DNA of 64,000 nt from Paramarasmius palmivorus (GCA_037176845.1 JAYKXP010000014.1:496001-560000); one strand, 5' to 3'. Shown: positions 34,996 to 47,101, numbered from the stretch's first letter. Made by a program: numbers and translations. Notes: generated by a model not told the origin, from the letters alone.

Positions 34996-35996
34996 ATGTC
35001 CCCAATAACGATGCGCGATGTCCTCCTTGAGATTGTGACAACCACGGTATACTCTGATGTGCCTGCTCCCACTGGATCAACTCGACAAGGGAGTAGGAAC
35101 GATGAAGTGCCAGTGGGGACCATTGTGGGGGCGACAGCAGGTGGTGCCTTGCTTGCTGTATTAGCGGTCGTTGCCTGGAAAGTGTGGAGGAGATCGTTAA
35201 AGCGTAAACGGACTAGAGCAAGATGGAACGAGGTGAGCTTTTTCGCTTGAGCCGACGTATAGGGTTACTGAGAACTGACTCTGAAAAGGAGGCTCTTCGT
35301 GTAACAAAAGAAAACACCAAGCAGAACAGCGCCTCTGGTACCACCAAAACACGTTCACGTTCACATTCCCCAGTCTTTTGGGCACCCCCTCCGTCCAAGG
35401 TCAAATTTGCAGCCGCTACAAAAGGGGACGAGACTTCGTCCACACCGAGTCTTGCGACCAACGATAAATCATCTCATGCGGCAGGCGACAAGGAGAAGGG
35501 AACGATGGCGAATCCTCCTGTGATAACCCCATCCAAACCTCGACCCTTAAAATCGTCAAAGCGCCTTGCGGATGCAAACAAAACGACGAACAAGGATTCC
35601 CAGTCGGGTTCTTCAGACACTAATGTATCACTGGCACCTTCACTTCTACCCCAGCCGCCACCTCCACCTCCACCACCTCGTGCGGCTCGCCGTCCTCGAC
35701 ACAAAGCTTCCACCGTTAGCTCAGGATCGTATTACTCCTTGGAGAGCGGAGAAGAGCATAATGGGTCCCGGACGGGGCGATTCCATTCAGTGATTTCAGC
35801 TCTGGAAAATATGAGCGACGTCACAGGGCCGAGAAGTTCGGCGGGTGGTAATCGGCTTTCTGTGTCGTCTTCACTTTGGTCTTTCTTGTCCAAGAATAGT
35901 AGAGGCGGAAGGGGACCACCAAGTCGGATTTCGCAAGCCACTACGAACTCGGCGTACTCTCAACCTGACGAGCCGGAAGTGGGGGTTGCGTGTTGA
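34996..35996 (+). CDS. Single-pass membrane protein with Ser-rich cytoplasmic tail
   Basis: No named family recognised. Exons 34996..35232 and 35289..35996 give 314 residues. There is a short N-terminal part without an obvious signal peptide, then one transmembrane helix (GTIVGATAGGALLAVLAVVA with Gly-rich start) followed at once by a strongly basic stop-transfer patch (WRRSLKRKRTRARW). The remaining 225 residues are disordered-looking: Ser/Thr/Lys-rich, with a polyproline run (LLPQPPPPPPPPRAARRPRH) and repeated RxxS-type sites. The layout (short outside, one helix, long Ser/Pro-rich inside) resembles fungal cell-wall stress sensors or mid2-like proteins, but the usual Cys-rich WSC or Ser-rich outer domain is missing. 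An upstream exon adding that domain would change this. SH3-binding by the proline run is inference. Confidence 0.7.
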
Positions 35997-36186
35997 AGGA
36001 TAATGATGTTGATGATAATGACATGATTGAGACGCAGGCTGGGCTTTGGACACGGAACTTTTAAGAACACTTTAGTGACTTTCGGAACGATTTTCTGTTG
36101 ACGGGACTTTTCATGAACACGATACTTATTGATATTATTGGCTTGTTGTTTGGGATGTTGCTGAATAAAGTAGAATTCATTGCAAT

Positions 36187-36880
36187 CTAATGTAATGTTT
36201 TGAAGTGTTCCTGTGATAGCGCGAGTCAGCCGTGATTCAAAAACTGTACGGGTACGGGGACATATTCACCTGCTCTAATGTACGTACGGAATCTCTGAAT
36301 TTGTTCACTTCCCGCCAGCAGTCCAGTGTCGTAGTAGGGTGCGACCTAGTTTGTCTTAGTCCGTGAAAAATATAGAATGAAGAATGCGCACTTGTAACAT
36401 GTCAGAACGGCTTCCTGGAACGTCTTGATTTCGGGGTAGTCATGGAGGTCTTTCCGAGACTGGAATCGGTCAATCTTGGAGCGAATTTCCTCCAGATCAC
36501 CGAATAGTGCTGCACTGCTCTTCACTGTTCCAGCAGAATCTGATGACTCTGCTGCTCCTGCCATCTCCTTCTCCTTGTCCAAGTTTTCCTTCTCGAGAGC
36601 TAAAGCAATTTCCTTCTGAACGTCCTCTTCTGCCTTCCGGAGTTGTTTGACTTCATTTTCTATTCTAGCTCTTATTTGTTGGTCGATAGTTGTCTGACGT
36701 TCTGGAGTTGGCCCTGGTGAAGCTTCATTATCCTTCAAGTGGTCCACCACGTCTTGGGAGAACTAGAATGGAGTGTTGAGAATGAGCATAGTTACACGAA
36801 AAATAATTGCGCACCTCTATGGGAGTTTCATTCCGGAACACCTTTTCAGACGAGCCTGCTGTCGACTGTGAGGCACCCAT
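36187..36880 (-). CDS. MIC19: MIC19-like subunit of the MICOS complex
   Basis: Mic19 (CHCHD3 family) is a peripheral inner-membrane component of MICOS that helps hold crista junctions. Exons 36815..36880, 36392..36762, 36270..36345 and 36187..36210 give 178 residues in perfect phase. The N-terminus MGASQST fits the N-myristoylation consensus seen in family members. The middle is a charged coiled coil (EEDVQKEIALALEKENLDKE). The C-terminal half-CHCH domain has FQSRKDLHDYPEIKTFQEAV and one CX10C pair (CYKSHPTTTLDC), then WREVNKFRDSVRTLE. The last exon codes only EHFKTLH. It shares a 228-bp divergent promoter with the RecQ gene. Confidence 0.87.
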
Positions 36881-37108
36881 TAGAGTCTATATGCGGACGA
36901 GTGTCGAGAGGAAAGCGCAAGGCGGGACTCGGGACGACGAGAGGTCCAGGGACCCACAACTCGCTGTCACGTGAAAGAGGTGATTGGAATTTGGCGCGCT
37001 CGCCGCGCTTGTTGAAAATCGTTTCTTTGCTTCCTTTACTCTCGCTTGGTCTGCTTCTTCTCCCTTGCCACAACAGTGGCCCACGCCTCTCTCCTTTCAA
37101 TCACCATC

Positions 37109-40100
37109 ATGTCTGGAAATGTACCCCGAAACAATCTGGACACTTTGCTCAGTCGTTCCAAGAGCAATCGTGCTTCGCCCTCGGTATCTGCCCCAGTAGC
37201 ATCAACCAAGGTCAGTCAACCGGGTGGATCATCTTTCCAATCCTGACTGACACAAAATCACTACAAAGGGCCCCAAGTTCAAGCCATCGACCAGTACTGC
37301 CGTGCCGAGTTCTTGTACGCAACAGGCTACTGTCCATATCTTTCTCACTCACGCCTCTTTGCAGCTCGAAAGGCAGCAGCGCCTTTGCCATCATTTTCCA
37401 CACCGGGGTTCGGCCAATTCAAACCATCAGCTTCTGTTACGCCCGCTTCCACATCCGGGTCGTCTGAAGTCCCAAGAAGTGATTCCCCTTGTCCTGGACC
37501 TAGCCGCAAACGAACCTCGGACGCGTCATGTCTTCCAGACCTTCATGATCCACTGAAGAAATCGCGTTTAGACCCTTCCGATGACAAAGAGAATCAATCC
37601 CTTCCGCTGACACGTCCCAATACCGACAAGTCCAAAGCAGTTGCCGACAAGGCATCTGTAGCCACTCCAAAGTCACCTACGAAGAGAAAGGACAAAGGCA
37701 AGGCAAAAGCGGTCTCAAAGGATGTGGACGGTAGTCGGCCGTGGCTGGGAATGGACTTGCCCGATGAAGAGGTCAATCCGTTCTCCAGGCTTAAGAAGGA
37801 CTTTCCTCGCTACAACCAAGAACCAGTTTCCCAGCCGGAAAACAGCGACTTACTGGAGGTATGCATTTAGTAGCACTGCATGGGCATCTTTCTAACTGGT
37901 CTAAGCTCTCTACTGGGGATTTGGAGAACAAGCTAGCCTGGAACGACGGCCTTCTGACTGGCTATGAAGCTACGCTGGAGACAAGTGGTGAAGACCCGTC
38001 AGTTGACGTTGTGACCATTAGGGGGATACTGTTAGTACCTCAGCACAACCTCATCGTATCTCTTACAATTGTTTCGCAGGGAGATTCTTAACAACCGAAT
38101 ATCGGATATTCGACGCATACTTGGGTCAAGGTCCCCGCCAAAACCTTCCTCGGAGGATATCGTCACGTCTCCATATTTCTCAATGAACCCTGCAGCATCC
38201 ATATCGTCTGACAACCTTCCCTCTACCTTGGACCACATCCAATCCTCGTCTCAACATCCCGACGTGATTGAAATTGACGACGATATCGAAGACGACCCTA
38301 TGCAGGAACGGGAGCCAACGAGCGACGACCAGTACTGGGAAGGACTTGACGATGTTAACTTGGAGGATTTCGAGGCTCTCGACCAATCTATGGCTGAATT
38401 ACCGTCACCGCCCAAGGAACTACCCCCAGACAGTGCGCTCAGCCATCTGAAACACGCAGATAATCCATACTACTCTGAAGTGATGGATACTCTGCGTGAT
38501 GTGTTCAAGCTACAGACGTTCCGAAGGAATCAGCTAGAAGCCATTCTTGCAGCGCTAGCTGGTCGAGATGTTTTCGTGCTGATGCCGACCGGCGGAGGCA
38601 AGAGTTTGTGCTATCAGCTCCCTGCAGTTTGCAAGGCCTCGAAAGGAATCACGGTCGTCATTTCTCCACTCAAGTCTTTGATGTCGAATCAAGTGATGGC
38701 CTTGGAAGAGAAGGGAATCGACGTGGTCTTGTGGAACTCGGAGAGCACTGATGTTGGTGCTATTCTCAAGCGTTTGCGTTCGCGCAAAAAGCCGAGTATG
38801 CTTTATGTGTCTCCAGAGAAGCTAAAGGAGAGCATGCAATTGCGGAACATTCTAGGCGACTGGAATCGTGCTAATGAAATTGCACGATTTGTGATCGATG
38901 AGGCGCATTGTATCTCGACATGGGGGCAGGATTTCAGGGAGGCGGTATGGCTTTCATTTACTCGGCTATTCAGTTGATCTAATATTTCTTTAGTACCAAG
39001 GGTTGGGCCAGCTCAGGATTGACTATCCTCAAGTCCCAATCATGGCGTTAACGGCGACAGCTAACAGACTCATGGTCGACGACATCACGAAGCAGCTCAA
39101 GCTTCGCAACTGGGCCTTCTTCACCCAGTCTTTCAACCGGCCCAATTTGGTTTATAGAATCTATGACAAGAAGAAGGTCGTCGATGATATCCACACTTTC
39201 ATCGTGACCCATCACCTCAACCAAACTGGGGTCATCTATTGCCTGGGACGGGAAAAATGTGAAAAGGTGGCTGGCGAACTGAAGAAAAGGGGGTTGACCG
39301 CAAGACACTATCATGCTCAGATGGAACCCAGCGAAAAGGAGGAGGCTCTTCAGGAGTGGCAGACAAACAAAGTACGGATTATTGTCGCTACGGTATGGGC
39401 TTTTCGGTGTCGGTGTGCAGTTTGTATGTCATCGTTCATATCTTCCCTTCTAGATTGCGTTCGGTATGGGCATAGACAAACCAGATGGTATGTTATGGCA
39501 TGTTCTTTTGGGCTGGGGTGTGCTAAGCGGTTTGTTCTAGTCCGTTTCGTGATCCACCATGATCTTCCCAAATCCCTCGATGGGTAAGTAACGTTGCTTG
39601 GAATTCATGGATCTTAGGTTGCTAACCCCAGTTGTAGGTACTATCAGGAGACGGGTATGTGAAAGGAGTCTACTCGGTTCAAATACATACTGATAAGAGA
39701 GTCTAGGACGAGCAGGTCGTGACGGCAAACCGGCGAACTGTGTACTATGTCAGCTCTACTTCCACTTTTGAAGTTGTCCGAAGTCCTAACTAGATCTCCA
39801 CCGACAGATTACAGTTACCGCGACTTCAAGACCATCTTGAGAATGCTCAACAACCCCAACCAGCCTGTCTCTGTCGAGTCAATCAAGCGGCAGGAGACCC
39901 AGGCCCGCACGGTGGTTGAATACATCCTCAATAAGTCTGACTGCCGTCGCGTTCAACTCCTTCAATTCTTCGATGAGCGATTCGACCACAAGGATTGTCA
40001 ACGGAATTGCGACAATTGTATGCAAGGCGGGGAAGCCCAGGAGCAGGATCTCACGTCTGAGGCGCAGGACATTGTGAAGATGATGCGAGACTTTAACGGG

Positions 40101-40521
40101 ACTAACGTCACAATGGACCACTGTAGAGCCGTGTTCAAGGGTGCGAACACAGAAGCGATCCGGTCCAAGCGCCACAATGCCGTACCCCTCTATGGCGCCG
40201 GGAAGCACCTCCCCAATGATCTACTGGAGCAGCTGTTCAAGCGGCTGCTCTTCCTTGGAGTGATTGACGAGGTATCTGTAGTGGGTAACGCCGGCTACCA
40301 CACCTACTATCTTCAGGTAAGTAATGCTCTTGGTTCAGCGGATTGATGCTAATATGTGTTGCATACTACAGCTCGGGAATCGCTCCCAAGACGTCCTGAA
40401 TGGCTCTTTGCCGATCGTCTTACGCTACAGGCCACAAAAGCCTGTGAAGGCACCGGCCACCGTTAAAGCTGGTAGCAGCAACACAGCTCGCAAGGCAAAG
40501 GTCTCGACGAAGAAGTTTTGA
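37109..40521 (+). CDS. RecQ-family DNA helicase (BLM/Sgs1-like)
   Basis: RecQ helicases unwind recombination and fork intermediates 3'-to-5'. The start at 37109 (MSGNVPRNNLDTLLSRSKSN) is followed by about 370 disordered residues with charged and Ser/Pro stretches. The motor then shows motif 0 (FKLQTFRRNQLEAILAALAG), Walker A MPTGGGKSLCYQLP, DEAH in FVIDEAHCISTWGQDF, motif III ALTATA, motif IV-V blocks (GVIYCLGREKCEKV, FGMGIDKPD) and motif VI GYYQETGRAGRDG. RQC follows, with zinc-ligand cysteines (SDCRRVQLLQFFDE, DCQRNCDNC) and a winged-helix segment. The protein ends in a basic tail with no recognisable HRDC domain. Motifs V and VI are built from microexons 39454..39487 and 39638..39654. About 930 residues. 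Confidence 0.92.
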
Positions 40522-40683
40522 GCGACTCTTCCTGCGTTATTTCTTGGAATTTACTGTATATCTCATCGCTACGCCGCAATTACCACTGTATTTTTAAAGG
40601 CCCGAGACACTGCCGATTTTTAGCTTTATTCATTGTATACAACACAGTATTCCGAACGTAAATAGATTGTACTCCCCAACTAA

Positions 40684-41685
40684 TCAATACCTCCAGCATC
40701 TGGGGAAAGTTGATCATCAGTAAAAAGATCTAGAATGATGCGCTCGAAACTCACAGTATCTCGTAGTTGTTGAAAACATGTTCACCTCCTCCAAACGAGA
40801 CATTACAGCCGCCCCTATATGAAACTTGTCAATATCAGCTCTTTGCAATGTTGAAAGTGTTACATACAAATGTTCGCCGGTCTTGCCTGGAACCTTCACA
40901 CCCTGAACGACAGCGACCCCATGATATAATTTGGCTCCATGATCTTCATATCCTCCTTCAACTGGGCGCCTTCCCGCAGGAATTTGGCCATTGGTCGTCG
41001 GCACCAGCTCCATTGTATTGGGATCAAACGGTAGCAAGTCATAACGGCCATGATGTTCGTGTTCTCCACCTGTTGTTGCGTTGAGATTTGTTCAATCGAG
41101 TACTAACAAAACAATAGCCGATCTCACCTCCGTAGGGTACACGGCAAGGGGGCCTTAAAGCCGGTGCGATCTTGCAGGGATGGACAGAGTTGGGAAACAG
41201 TGCGGACCCAAAGAATACTGGAGAACCATCGAGATCTTGGAATGGTGGGTATCCGGTCTGCTGCTGATCAGGGAAAGCCCCGTCGGTCGTCAATGGGACT
41301 CGATAGCCCGAAGAAGGTGCAGTAGAAGCCTGATATTGAGGAGGTTGTCCCCCATGTTGGGCATCTCCGCCGCTACGGGCTTGAGGAAAACCTGGAGCAC
41401 CTCCAGCCGAGAAATCGGTGTGAGGGATCTCTGGCATCAACGGCATTTGGTGTCCGGGATTCATTGGAGTAGAATGACCCTTGTAAAGGTTGTTAGCGAA
41501 ATGAAGTAGAAGAAACAAATTGAGGTGTGGCGAACTTCGTGGTATCCCTTAGATAATTTATCGCCCTTCTTGTCCTTTTTGTCCTTTTTGTCCTTCTTAT
41601 CCTTCTTGTCTTTCTTGTGCCTCTTCGAAGATTCGGAACTACTGCTGGAAGATGACGACGAGGAATCACTCCTGCTACGACCCAT
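40684..41685 (-). CDS. DM9/DUF3421 protein with Ser-run and Lys-Asp head
   Basis: The C-terminal half is a DM9/DUF3421 (natterin-related lectin-like) domain: PPCRVPYGGE, then GRYDLLPFDPNTMELV, GQIPAGRRPVEGGYEDHGAK, LYHGVAVVQGVKVPGK, and after splicing GGCNVSFGGGEHVFNNYEIL with final CWRY. Exon joins at about 40865 (GTATGTAA) and 40751 (GTGAGTTT) restore this ending; without them the frame is nonsense. The N-terminus is unusual. MGRSRSD runs into ten serines, then RHKKDKKDKKDKKDKKDKKG encoded by near-perfect 9-bp DNA repeats, then a Gly/Pro/Gln-rich linker. No signal peptide. Carbohydrate binding is known for some DM9 proteins, but the fungal role is unknown. About 240 residues. Confidence 0.78.
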
Positions 41686-41844
41686 GTTGAAGGATTTTTA
41701 GCAAGAGCATTGATCGGGGGTGTTGAGCATTTATGCATTTGAATGCTGTTGAGCTCATGAGGCAGTGCATCCCCCACGGCCTCCAGTCATGTTGCTAATA
41801 CACATATTGCTACAGTAAAGGGACGTGTTTCCGATCTATCATCT

Positions 41845-44800
41845 TTACTTCTTTGCAGTCTTCCTGGGCGCTGGCGGCAGCGTCACAGCTTCGAAGCCCC
41901 AGTCACTGGAATTCAACGGAGGGAGTCCTTTGAATGTGGTCCTTTCCGTTGGTGTTGACTGATTTCGAGGCGTATCCAACGAATCGTTATCTTCGCCTGC
42001 TTCTGTGCTTCCGATGTCTAGTGATTGCATGGCCCTTGATAATGCACTACAAGACTTTAGTCAAGGACGTTGTGAAGGTATGGTGACATACTGGACTTCG
42101 CGGCTCCTTTCATTACTCCATTGCTTGCAAGACTCCTTGAAATTCATTAACAGAGCAATCAAGTCGTTGTAAAACTAGGGCGCCGCTTCAGTAGGGGACC
42201 AGATCAGGCTCGAAAGAACTCCACCTTGATGCCCTCTTCCAGATTCCGAAGTATCTCTTGGTATTTGTGGTAAGAGACTTCGAGGGACTGCAGGGCACGT
42301 TCTCTATCCTTTACGTTCGCATCTTCCTTCCGCGACTGCAGGAATGCCTCCTTTTCTGCCTTGAATAGTCTCGTTTCAGCATCTCCCATAAGAAGGTAGA
42401 AACGTAAGTCTCACCCGGATGGCACTGAGCAACTCCTCTTGCCGGGGCCGTAGTTCGTTGATCCATTTCACGAACTTATCATATTTGGAAAGCTCCTCAT
42501 CAGAGATGTCTTCAAACATTGCTGGTTGGACTTCCGCCAAGCGCGCGAAGCCAGCTGCTGCTTTCGCAATCCTAGGCTGGATATCATCCACTTCGGTCAG
42601 CTTCTGGGCACGTCTGACGATGTCCTCGCGGTCCGAATGAAGGTTGTCTAGTTGTTCGAGTAGTACCCGCAGAGCACGGGCGTGTTTGCCTGTGGCGTTA
42701 GAACCGAGAGAACTACCAGGTGAAATAGTAGTTGATGGTATCGAGGATTCAAGATCAGCCTGTAAGACAAGAAGTTTAGCGTTGCCATCGGCGGTCGGAT
42801 TAAGAATTCAACCTCCTCCCATGTCAACTCCGTGATATTCTGCTCCCACTGATCCCATTTCGTTCGGACGGTTTCGTCGCTGTCTGCCGCCTCTTTCAAT
42901 ATATGGCGATAGCGCTTTTCCTTCTCAATTAAATGGACGTTAGCCTCATGGGAAGGTGGCCGATTCAGGGGAGTAGTCGCTCGGGTATTCTCGTCCTCAG
43001 ACGCCTCATGGTCCAGGATGTCCATTGCCTGCCGGGGTGTTGTTTAGCAGGTGTTATGACCTGAGAAGACAACACTCACCTCGTCCAAAATCTTGTTATT
43101 TTGACGTGCCAGTCTACGGAGGTCCTTGATCGCAGCTTCAATTTTCACGGGCCCATTCTCCAACCGAACTTCTTCTGCCTTCTTCAGGAGGCTGGGTGGT
43201 AGCCCGACTGGGCGTTCCAAGGCCTCCAGGGAAGCAGGGAGATTAAGTTCGCGTAATGTCCTTATATACTAGGTTAGCCTAGTGAATTTCTTGATGAATG
43301 TGGGAACATGCTCACTGCTCTGCCTCATCTCGAGCCTCGCGAGAGCTTTGTATCAATCCATCCTGAATGAGATTTTTCCTTCTATCGTTGTATATATCTG
43401 AGATTTTCAGTGCGTCAGTTACGGTAGGTAACAAAATTGATAGGAGCACTTACTGATGGCTTCTCGAGCACCCCAGCCCAGCAGTTCTGAGAACAACATA
43501 TCGCCGCTAGCCACGACTTCATTCGGATCGAGTAACTCCTTTGGTATAGTAATCTTAGCGACTGTGGTATGCGCTACCGGTGGAAGCGCAGAAGACACAG
43601 GAACATCTTGGTGATATATTAAATCGTTGTCACGCTCAGCTCTTGTAACGTCCTTTTGCACAGCTTCGAGAAACGCCTGAGAGGATACTTTTGGGGTCAT
43701 GATAATATCGAATGGCGCTTGATGAAGTCACGCACCTGGACATCGTGCACAACGGTAGGAGATACTTTCCCTTTGCGGGCTATATCATATGCCTTCTTGG
43801 CTCTGGCCAGCGCCTGTGTCAGATATGCTAATTCGTGCCCATATCTGAATAAGTTCAATCAATGCTGCAGCATGTAAAATTTGTGTCAAGTGATACCTAT
43901 TGCTCTCAAGTTCGTCTCTACTTTTACGATAGTAAGCAACTGCTTCGAAATGGTATTGCTTCGCTTCGATATGAGCTAGCCATTCCTGTAGGTGATATAT
44001 GAGTTATATCCAGAAGTCTAATATTGGAACATACGTTTGGGAAGAGGTAGTTAATTGGGGGCGATGCATCCCGGACAGTCGTCAATGAGCTTTGGTATAA
44101 TTTGGATGCCTGTTCGGGGATCTCAGTCCACCGTATCACCAACTTACTTGACAACTTGACATACGCTAGCTGCTAGTTTCGATATCAGCCCGTTTTTGTA
44201 GTTGTCTGTCATATTAGTGTATTATCAGCACCCATCTTCGAGTGAAAGGTTTGAGCAGGGGTATACCGAGCCTAGCTTTCTGCCAATAGCATTCTTGTGC
44301 TTGGGCAAGCATGAGCCACTCCAGGGACTGCACAAACGAGACGGACAAGTCAAGTGGCGTATCTTCGTCTTCCGGAGAGAATACGAGCTTTGGGAGCACT
44401 TCAGTCCTCAAGTATTGTAAGGACCCTGACGCATTCTGAGCAACACGAATGTGGACATCGAAAGGATATGAAAGAATAACTAGGCTCACCTGATACATTC
44501 CAGCAGCGCGCTTAATTCCATCGCCATGGGATCGGTCTTCTGCCGCAGCTAGTTGAGAGTATAGAGCGGCCAGATTAAAAACGACGGAGGCTCTTTCAAA
44601 AATGAGGTTTCTGAGCGTGACAGGGAGCGCCGAAGGTGAGAATACGGGTGCGTATGAGATCTCCAGTTGAATCTAAGCCTTTTGTGAGTCTGAATAGATT
44701 GGTCAGGGAACACTCCACCCACATCTGTCGGTAACTTGGCTAGGATAGATGTGAGTTGGGCCTGATATCTAGCAATCATCAGCGTCAACGCAACTTCGAA

Positions 44801-45011
44801 AGAGTAATAATACACACTTTAATATATCCTTTACTCGTTCAGCGTGAGTCTCCCCTCCCACTCCTCGTTGCCTGAGCTGGTCCCATTGATTGATATCGGA
44901 TTTCACTGCGTCTGGATGAGTTCCTCCATGTTCTAAGAGATAATTGCGAGTGGCTTCTTTCAGGTCGATAGCATACGTCTGCTTGAACGGGATTGCGAGT
45001 AGATTAGACAT
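41845..45011 (-). CDS. RIM20: BRO1-domain protein Rim20/PalA of the ambient-pH pathway
   Basis: Rim20/PalA is an ALIX relative that binds ESCRT-III (Snf7) and scaffolds processing of the zinc-finger factor Rim101/PacC. The start at 45011 gives MSNLLAIPFKQTYAIDLKEA and RNYLLEHGGTHPDAVKSDIN, matching the BRO1 N-terminus of the PalA subtype, followed by YQAQLTSILAKLPTDV. About ten introns break the BRO1 domain (to about 43.7 kb). A helical V-domain follows, with heptad-like stretches such as LKAEKEAFLQSRKED-type helices near 42.3 kb. The C-terminus is short and Pro/Thr-rich (SSDWGFEAVTLPPAPRKTAK), lacking the long Pro-rich tail of animal ALIX. About 870 residues. Bro1 itself is the main alternative. 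Confidence 0.78.
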
Positions 45012-46216
45012 GAAGAGAGATAGAGAAACGATGGCAGTCGCAAAGAGCTCCAGTTGCGATTGAAGCCAAGAGTGAAAGTGTGATACTTATTTCAATTTGG
45101 AAGGTGTCACGGTCACGGGATTATACCTGTTCTTCCTCTCAACCCGGCCAACAACTGTTCATCCATCTCGTTTTTTGCCTTCGCCTCCCCGACTTGGACG
45201 CTTCAAAACAGCAGAAATGCCTCTCTGGAAATCTGAACCTTTATTTATACCAAGTTATGTTACCCGATCAGTACGCACAAGTTTTCAGCTAATCTCTGCC
45301 TTCAAAGACTATTGAATTCACCTTCCATTCAAAAGACTTTAAATACTGCACCCTGGAAAGCCGATAAGCGTCATGTCAATTTAACCCTTCGTAGCGAACA
45401 ACGCGTCTATTGTTCTCTCCGAATTCTGGCCAATTGTATTCCCATTCCCAGACTCGCTTTCCTCGGATTCCGTATCCGTATTACTCGCCCCGGCACCTCT
45501 TATCATACAGCACTGAGCAGCTTACCACATTGATGACACGCTTGAAATCTCTATACCCCACGAATCACGGCGGAATTGTCGTCCTAGAGACTAGTTGCAG
45601 CGCTGGGTGTCACTTCACTCGTCTAATTTGGGTCTGGGCGTCAAATGCCAACACCACTCGTAGCCGCAAGGAACCTGATAATGTCGTTATTTCTCGGTGA
45701 TTTCCATACCCAAAGTCGTCACATAACCAGAGGTGTGCAAATAATATCTTTCCAGGGTTACTTTTATTTCTCAAACCTTATTCCCGCTTAGCAAAAGTAG
45801 TTCTCGTCCGAGTCCGAAATCAAAGCACCCATGGTTCGGTTCAACGGCCGGCGATTAAGGCATTTCCTCAGAATCAAGAATCCAGGACAGTGCTGTGAAT
45901 ATCTTTACCCCGCCCTCTCTCTCTCCTGTATGGTGAACCTTGTCATACTAGGCCCAGATTAGTCCTCTCCATTGTATCGAGGAGCTATCACTGTGCCTCG
46001 AATGCAAAGCTTTCCACACTTATATGTAAGTTGTGATACTTACCGGCTTGTCCTGACAGGCTCAGCCATGCCGAGATAGATTGTAGCTGCCATCAAAAAA
46101 GATTATGGCATCCTCAAACGATCATAAGTATTCGATGGTCAAAGGGCTCAAATGCTTTATAAAGGCTTTTCCACCCCATCGCCTAGTTTACCCACTTTCT
46201 CCACGACACTTTCACC
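45012..46216. other. Long intergenic region, one possible short exon
   Basis: About 1.2 kb with no firm gene. A plus-strand frame from 45217 (MPLWKSEPLFIPSYVTRSVR) and a nearby frame with EFTFHSKDFKYCTLES (45312-45363) look like exon pieces of a small basidiomycete protein, but I cannot join them into an intact frame. A decayed gene is possible. A TATAAA at 46158..46163 serves the gene at 46217. Confidence 0.35.
46158..46163 (+). promoter_or_regulatory. TATA box
   Basis: TATAAA within CTTTATAAAGG, 54 bp before the start codon at 46217. Confidence 0.5.
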
Positions 46217-46855
46217 ATGAGTTCTTATTCTGTACAGCTCGGCTTCAGCGGCCAGTATCCACCTCAGAAGACAGAACGCGACCAGATCCCGTACGACCAT
46301 TACCCTCAAGCATATGGTGCCCACCACCATACTTCATACTATCCACCGCCAACCTACTCCATGCCACCGTACCACGGTGGACCCCAAAATCCGTTCCCTG
46401 GTGCACCTTCTCCGTTCCCTGACCATCGAATTCCACCTCCGCAACCCCAATTTGCCCCGCCCGGTCAGTTCCCTACGCCCGCCAAGGTGAATGGCTCCTC
46501 TCTGAAGAAAAAGGTGCGCAGTGTGCCACAACTCGATAGCGAATCTAACGCGTAAATGCAGTTATACGATCTCACAGTTGTAAGTAGACCATAGCTTGGT
46601 CGCTCAGCCTTTCCAACTCTTTATCTCAAGGGCCAAGAGGTGGAGGTATGCTTGAAAGCGAATGTGTTTGTCGTCGGGTGTGTGCTCAGTGTCCTGACCT
46701 TCTTTGAAAAGGTGAGTAGTCGCTATTCTTGTGGACCTACAGTGCGTTAATACCTTGGTGTCTAGATCGCCGGTTATGGCTATGAAATTCGCTATAAAGC
46801 CTTAGGCGGCGACGTTACCGACGTCTTCTCGGTCGACAAGATTCGAACGCGATGA
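46217..46855 (+). CDS. Unknown small protein, Pro/Tyr/His-rich head
   Basis: No family recognised. Exons 46217..46513, 46562..46579, 46631..46711 and 46766..46855 give 161 residues. The second exon is an 18-nt microexon coding LYDLTV. The first 90 residues are low-complexity, rich in Pro, Tyr and His (QAYGAHHHTSYYPPPTYSMP and PPPQPQFAPPGQFPTPAKV). The C-terminal 60 residues look folded: a Lys patch (SLKKK), a hydrophobic stretch (NVFVVGCVLSVLTFFEK) and IAGYGYEIRYKALGGDVTDV. No signal peptide. TATA box and clean splice phases support a real gene. The hydrophobic stretch could be a core strand-helix or a weak membrane segment. Confidence 0.65.
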
Positions 46856-47101
46856 ACATAGTCCCTTACCACGGCTACTGCCGTTGCAAACTCTGCTTGG
46901 CCATCTTCCACTGTATGTCTACACACGACTTTGCATCAGCGCCTCCCAACGCCTTCATGTATTCTACCATGACTCATGTACTGAATAGCTTGTAACATTT
47001 ATTAAAATCTACCCTTTTCTGTGACAGCGTGGCGCGTGGCGTTAGGATGGCTAATGACGGATGCGGGGAAGCCTGCAGGATAATCTTTCCAAGGATCTCG
47101 G

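Noticed and set aside
45410..45700. Plus-strand 96-codon frame as a gene
   Set aside because: No start context, splice continuity or recognised family; composition looks non-coding.
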